Source: Propionibacteriaceae bacterium (lineage in GTDB: Bacteria; Actinomycetota; Actinomycetes; Propionibacteriales; Propionibacteriaceae). Taken from it: a stretch of DNA of 7,789 nt. The notes beneath the pieces are model-generated. The model worked only from the letters and a program-made list of their open reading frames with translations. It was not told the origin of the DNA and searched no databases. Location of the stretch: positions 1 through 7,789 of the forward strand of contig WQYJ01000089.1 of the NCBI GenBank assembly GCA_009781325.1, in the 5' to 3' direction. Position numbers and translations under genes: made by a program. This document shows, in pieces, positions 5,205-7,789 of the stretch (within the stretch, counting starts at the first letter, position 1; each line of letters opens with the position of its first letter).

Positions 5205-7789
5205 ATGGAAACCGCTGAGATACGCCGAAGATTTCTCGACTTCTTTGCGCGGTACGACCACGCCGTGGTGCCATCAACATCGCTGCTCTACAACGATCCC
5301 ACACTGCTTTTCGTGAACGCTGGAATGGTTCCGTTCAAGGACTATTTCGCCGGTGTAGAACCTGCACCGTATAAGCGAGCAGCCAGCGTACAAAAGTGTG
5401 TGCGTACCCTCGACATTGAAGAAGTGGGCAAGACGACCCGTCATGGCACCTTCTTCCAAATGAACGGCAACTTCTCCTTCGGTGACTATTTCAAACAAGG
5501 GGCCATCGAAATGGCCTGGGAATTGGTGACTGGGTCTCAAGCTGACGGCAACTATGGTTTCGATCCTGCCAAGGTGTGGGTCACCATTCTGGGCCCAGGT
5601 GTTCACCCCGACTATCCCGACGGTGATATCGAAGCCCGTGACCTGTGGATCAAGGCTGGCATTCAACCTTCGCATATCCAAGCGCGCGGGTTGTTAGATA
5701 ACTACTGGCACATGGGCGTACCTGGCCCTGGGGGTCCATGCTCAGAAATCTATATTGACCGTGGACCCAAGTACGGCCCTGAGGGAGGGCCCTTGGTCGA
5801 CGAGGATCGATTCTTAGAGATCTGGAACCTTGTTTTCCAAACCGAGGATCTATCTGTCGTACGCGCCAAGGATGACTTTGACGTTGCCGCCAAGCTGCCC
5901 ACCAAGAACATCGACACTGGAAATGGGCTCGAGCGCACAGCCTTCCTCCTCCAAGGAGTGGACAACCTCTATGAGATTGATCAGGTCTACCCAGTCATCG
6001 CTGCCGCATCTGAAATCTCTGGGAAGAAATACGGCGCTGATGTCGAGGATGACATCAGGATGCGGGTGGTCGCTGACCATGTCCGTTCGGCGCTGATGCT
6101 GATCACCGATGGGGTGACACCAGGCAATGAAGCACGCGGCTATGTGTTGCGCAGGCTCCTGCGTCGTTCTATTCGTTCGATGAGACTTCTCGGGGTCACA
6201 GAACCAGTGCTGATGGAACTGCTGGGTGTCAGCAGGGACAAGATGGTGCCCTCGTACCCGGAGATCAACGATCAGTGGGCCCGTATCGAAGCGGTTGCCG
6301 TGGCAGAAGAGGCAAGTTTTTCGCGTACTCTGACCTCGGGGACCCAACTTTTCGACATGGCTGTGTCGCAGGTCAAAGAATCGGCCGGTGTGATGTTGCC
6401 AGGAGACAAAGCCTTCCAACTCCACGACACCTACGGATTCCCCATTGATCTCACCCTGGAAATGGCTCAGGAAGCTGGAATCAGTGTTGACACCCAGGGC
6501 TTCAAGACTCTGATGGCCGAGCAGAAGGCGCGGGCCAAGGCTGATGCCAAGGCAAAGAAGGGTGCAGCCCAAGCAACGACAGCCTACGGGGATCTGCGCA
6601 AGATGGGGGAGTCCTACTTCCTTGGATTCACCGATCTATCTGTGAAGTCACGCCTGCTCGGGCTGATCAAGGACGGTGTCCAAGTCGCCACAGCAACCGT
6701 GGGAGACGAAGTCGAGATCGTCCTGGCAGAAACCCCGTTCTATGCTGAGGCTGGAGGCCAAGACGCAGATACCGGTGTGATGACCGGAACAGGACTCAGC
6801 ATCGACATCGTTGATGTTCAGCGCCCCGTCCCAGGTTTGATTGTCCATCGCGGTGTCATCACCGACGGCACTGTTGAAGTGGGAACCGAGATTCAGGCTG
6901 ATGTGGATGGCCAGGCGCGTTTTGGCGCCTGTCAGGCTCACACGGCCACCCACATTGTTAATGCTGCTCTGCGTCAGATCCTGGGGCCCCAGACACATCA
7001 GGCGGGTTCCTATAACAAGCCCGGTTACCTGCGCTTCGACTTTAACTCCTTGTCAGGAATGTCGAACGACATGAAACAGGAACTTGAGGGCCTTACCAAC
7101 CAGGCGATTCACAATGACTGGGAAGTCACTGCCACCGAAATGCCGCTCACGCGAGCCAAAGAACTCGGGGCACAGGCGATGTTCGGAGAAAAGTACGGCG
7201 AGATCGTACGCGTGGTCGAACTGGGTGGTCCCTGGTCACGCGAGTTGTGCGGCGGAACCCACGTTGAGTCGACCTCGCAGATTGGGCTGCTCAGCCTACT
7301 CAGTGAAGGCTCCATAGGTTCAGGTGTACGCAGGGTCGAGGCTCTGGTCTCCACAGATGCTTTCAACCATCTCGCTGCCGAGCGCGCCATCGTTTCCACC
7401 CTCGCCAACACCTTGAAGGTGCAGCCATCCCAGTTGGAGGAAAGGATCGCCAAACTCTTAGCCCAGCTCAAACAAGCCGAAAAGGAGATCACCGATCTAA
7501 AGGCTGGTGCCACCGCAGGTGTTGCCGCTCAACTCATTGCCGGCGCCCAGGATTGCACAGGTACGCTCTTTGTCGGCGCCATCGACCCCATGCCGGGGGT
7601 GGATCTGCGTACTCTCGCCATGGAAACCCGCCAGCGTTTCGGTACCCTACCTGGGGTGGTGTGTGTGATCACAACCGGTGAGAAACCCACCGTGGTCGTT
7701 GCCACAACCTCGGCTGCCCGCGAACGCGGTTTTAAGGCAGGTATCTTGGTGGGAATCGCAGCATCAGCTCTCGGTGGGCGCGGAGGCGG
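5205..7789 (+). CDS. alaS: Alanine--tRNA ligase (AlaRS), 3'-truncated
   Basis: Class II aminoacyl-tRNA synthetase that activates alanine with ATP, charges tRNA-Ala and hydrolyses mischarged Ser/Gly-tRNA-Ala in the cytoplasm. The frame stays open for 861 codons to the window edge without stop or frameshift. Visible in order: the catalytic domain with RRFLDFF near the N-terminus, motif 2 RHGTFFQMNGNFSFGD (79-94), the NYWHMGVPGPGGPCSE segment (166-181) and motif 3 GNGLER (239-244); the tRNA-recognition helical region with RGYVLRRLLRRSIR; the editing domain with FYAEAGGQ, HTATH (H579, H583) and CGGTH (C682, H686), the zinc-ligand set; then a coiled-coil linker (LEERIAKLLAQLKQAEKEI) and most of the C-Ala domain, ending in the Gly-rich ALGGRGG. 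Only a short C-terminal tail should be missing. Motif 3 has Asn at residue 240 where Met is common. The gene has its own ribosome binding site and candidate promoter, and follows the small membrane gene by 57 bases. Confidence 0.97.
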   Translation, partial: METAEIRRRFLDFFARYDHAVVPSTSLLYNDPTLLFVNAGMVPFKDYFAGVEPAPYKRAASVQKCVRTLDIEEVGKTTRHGTFFQMNGNFSFGDYFKQGAIEMAWELVTGSQADGNYGFDPAKVWVTILGPGVHPDYPDGDIEARDLWIKAGIQPSHIQARGLLDNYWHMGVPGPGGPCSEIYIDRGPKYGPEGGPLVDEDRFLEIWNLVFQTEDLSVVRAKDDFDVAAKLPTKNIDTGNGLERTAFLLQGVDNLYEIDQVYPVIAAASEISGKKYGADVEDDIRMRVVADHVRSALMLITDGVTPGNEARGYVLRRLLRRSIRSMRLLGVTEPVLMELLGVSRDKMVPSYPEINDQWARIEAVAVAEEASFSRTLTSGTQLFDMAVSQVKESAGVMLPGDKAFQLHDTYGFPIDLTLEMAQEAGISVDTQGFKTLMAEQKARAKADAKAKKGAAQATTAYGDLRKMGESYFLGFTDLSVKSRLLGLIKDGVQVATATVGDEVEIVLAETPFYAEAGGQDADTGVMTGTGLSIDIVDVQRPVPGLIVHRGVITDGTVEVGTEIQADVDGQARFGACQAHTATHIVNAALRQILGPQTHQAGSYNKPGYLRFDFNSLSGMSNDMKQELEGLTNQAIHNDWEVTATEMPLTRAKELGAQAMFGEKYGEIVRVVELGGPWSRELCGGTHVESTSQIGLLSLLSEGSIGSGVRRVEALVSTDAFNHLAAERAIVSTLANTLKVQPSQLEERIAKLLAQLKQAEKEITDLKAGATAGVAAQLIAGAQDCTGTLFVGAIDPMPGVDLRTLAMETRQRFGTLPGVVCVITTGEKPTVVVATTSAARERGFKAGILVGIAASALGGRGG

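Noticed and set aside
4869..5261. Reverse-strand open frame of 130 codons over the small gene and the alaS start.
   Set aside because: Low-complexity, Pro- and basic-rich translation, overlaps two supported + strand genes and has no family resemblance.
5850..6572. Reverse-strand open frame of 240 codons inside alaS.
   Set aside because: Lies wholly within conserved AlaRS coding sequence; its translation shows no recognisable domain, so it is an antisense shadow.

Overview
The window looks like a housekeeping stretch of an actinobacterial (Actinomycetota) chromosome of moderately high GC. Evidence includes a HrdB/SigA-type sigma factor ending in the class-typical tail RSQVLRDYLD, an actinobacterial-type second topoisomerase B subunit (EGDSALG in the TOPRIM site), TAGACT-type -10 hexamers with little -35 conservation, and a GTG start that appears leaderless. 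A member of the Propionibacteriales is possible from gene content, but I cannot assign a genus.

Layout, all on the + strand: (1) 1-531, the 3' end of the principal sigma factor gene, cut by the window edge. (2) 537-1232, an uncharacterised protein that resembles DUF6882, starting 5 bases after the sigma gene. (3) An 81-base gap with a candidate promoter. (4) 1314-3428, parE (topoisomerase IV B subunit, also called GyrB2 in actinobacteria). (5) 3434-4843, rarA/mgsA, an AAA+ ATPase of stalled replication forks, starting 5 bases after parE. (6) A 103-base gap with a candidate promoter and an imperfect inverted repeat. (7) 4947-5147, a 66-residue membrane-anchored protein resembling DUF6167. (8) A 57-base gap with a candidate promoter, an inverted repeat and a good ribosome binding site. 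(9) 5205-7789, alaS, running off the right edge with all of its catalytic and editing motifs present and only the end of the C-Ala domain missing. No gap between genes exceeds 103 bases, so there is no long empty stretch.

The genes serve core information processing: transcription initiation (sigma), chromosome decatenation (ParE), replication-fork rescue (RarA) and charging of tRNA-Ala (AlaRS). Likely transcription units are sigma + DUF6882-like, parE + rarA, and the small membrane gene with or without alaS. Two neighbourhoods known from other actinobacteria, sigA/hrdB-parE and rarA-alaS, are joined here at the parE/rarA junction.

I found no RNA gene, mobile element, CRISPR array, toxin-antitoxin or defence cassette, and no evidence of a new biological system. 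The points worth checking are small: a leaderless parE, a 9-base element shared by the parE and alaS promoters, an inverted repeat over the alaS -10, an altered ATPase motif in ParE, a sharp GC-skew reversal between rarA and the small gene, and the two proteins of unknown function.
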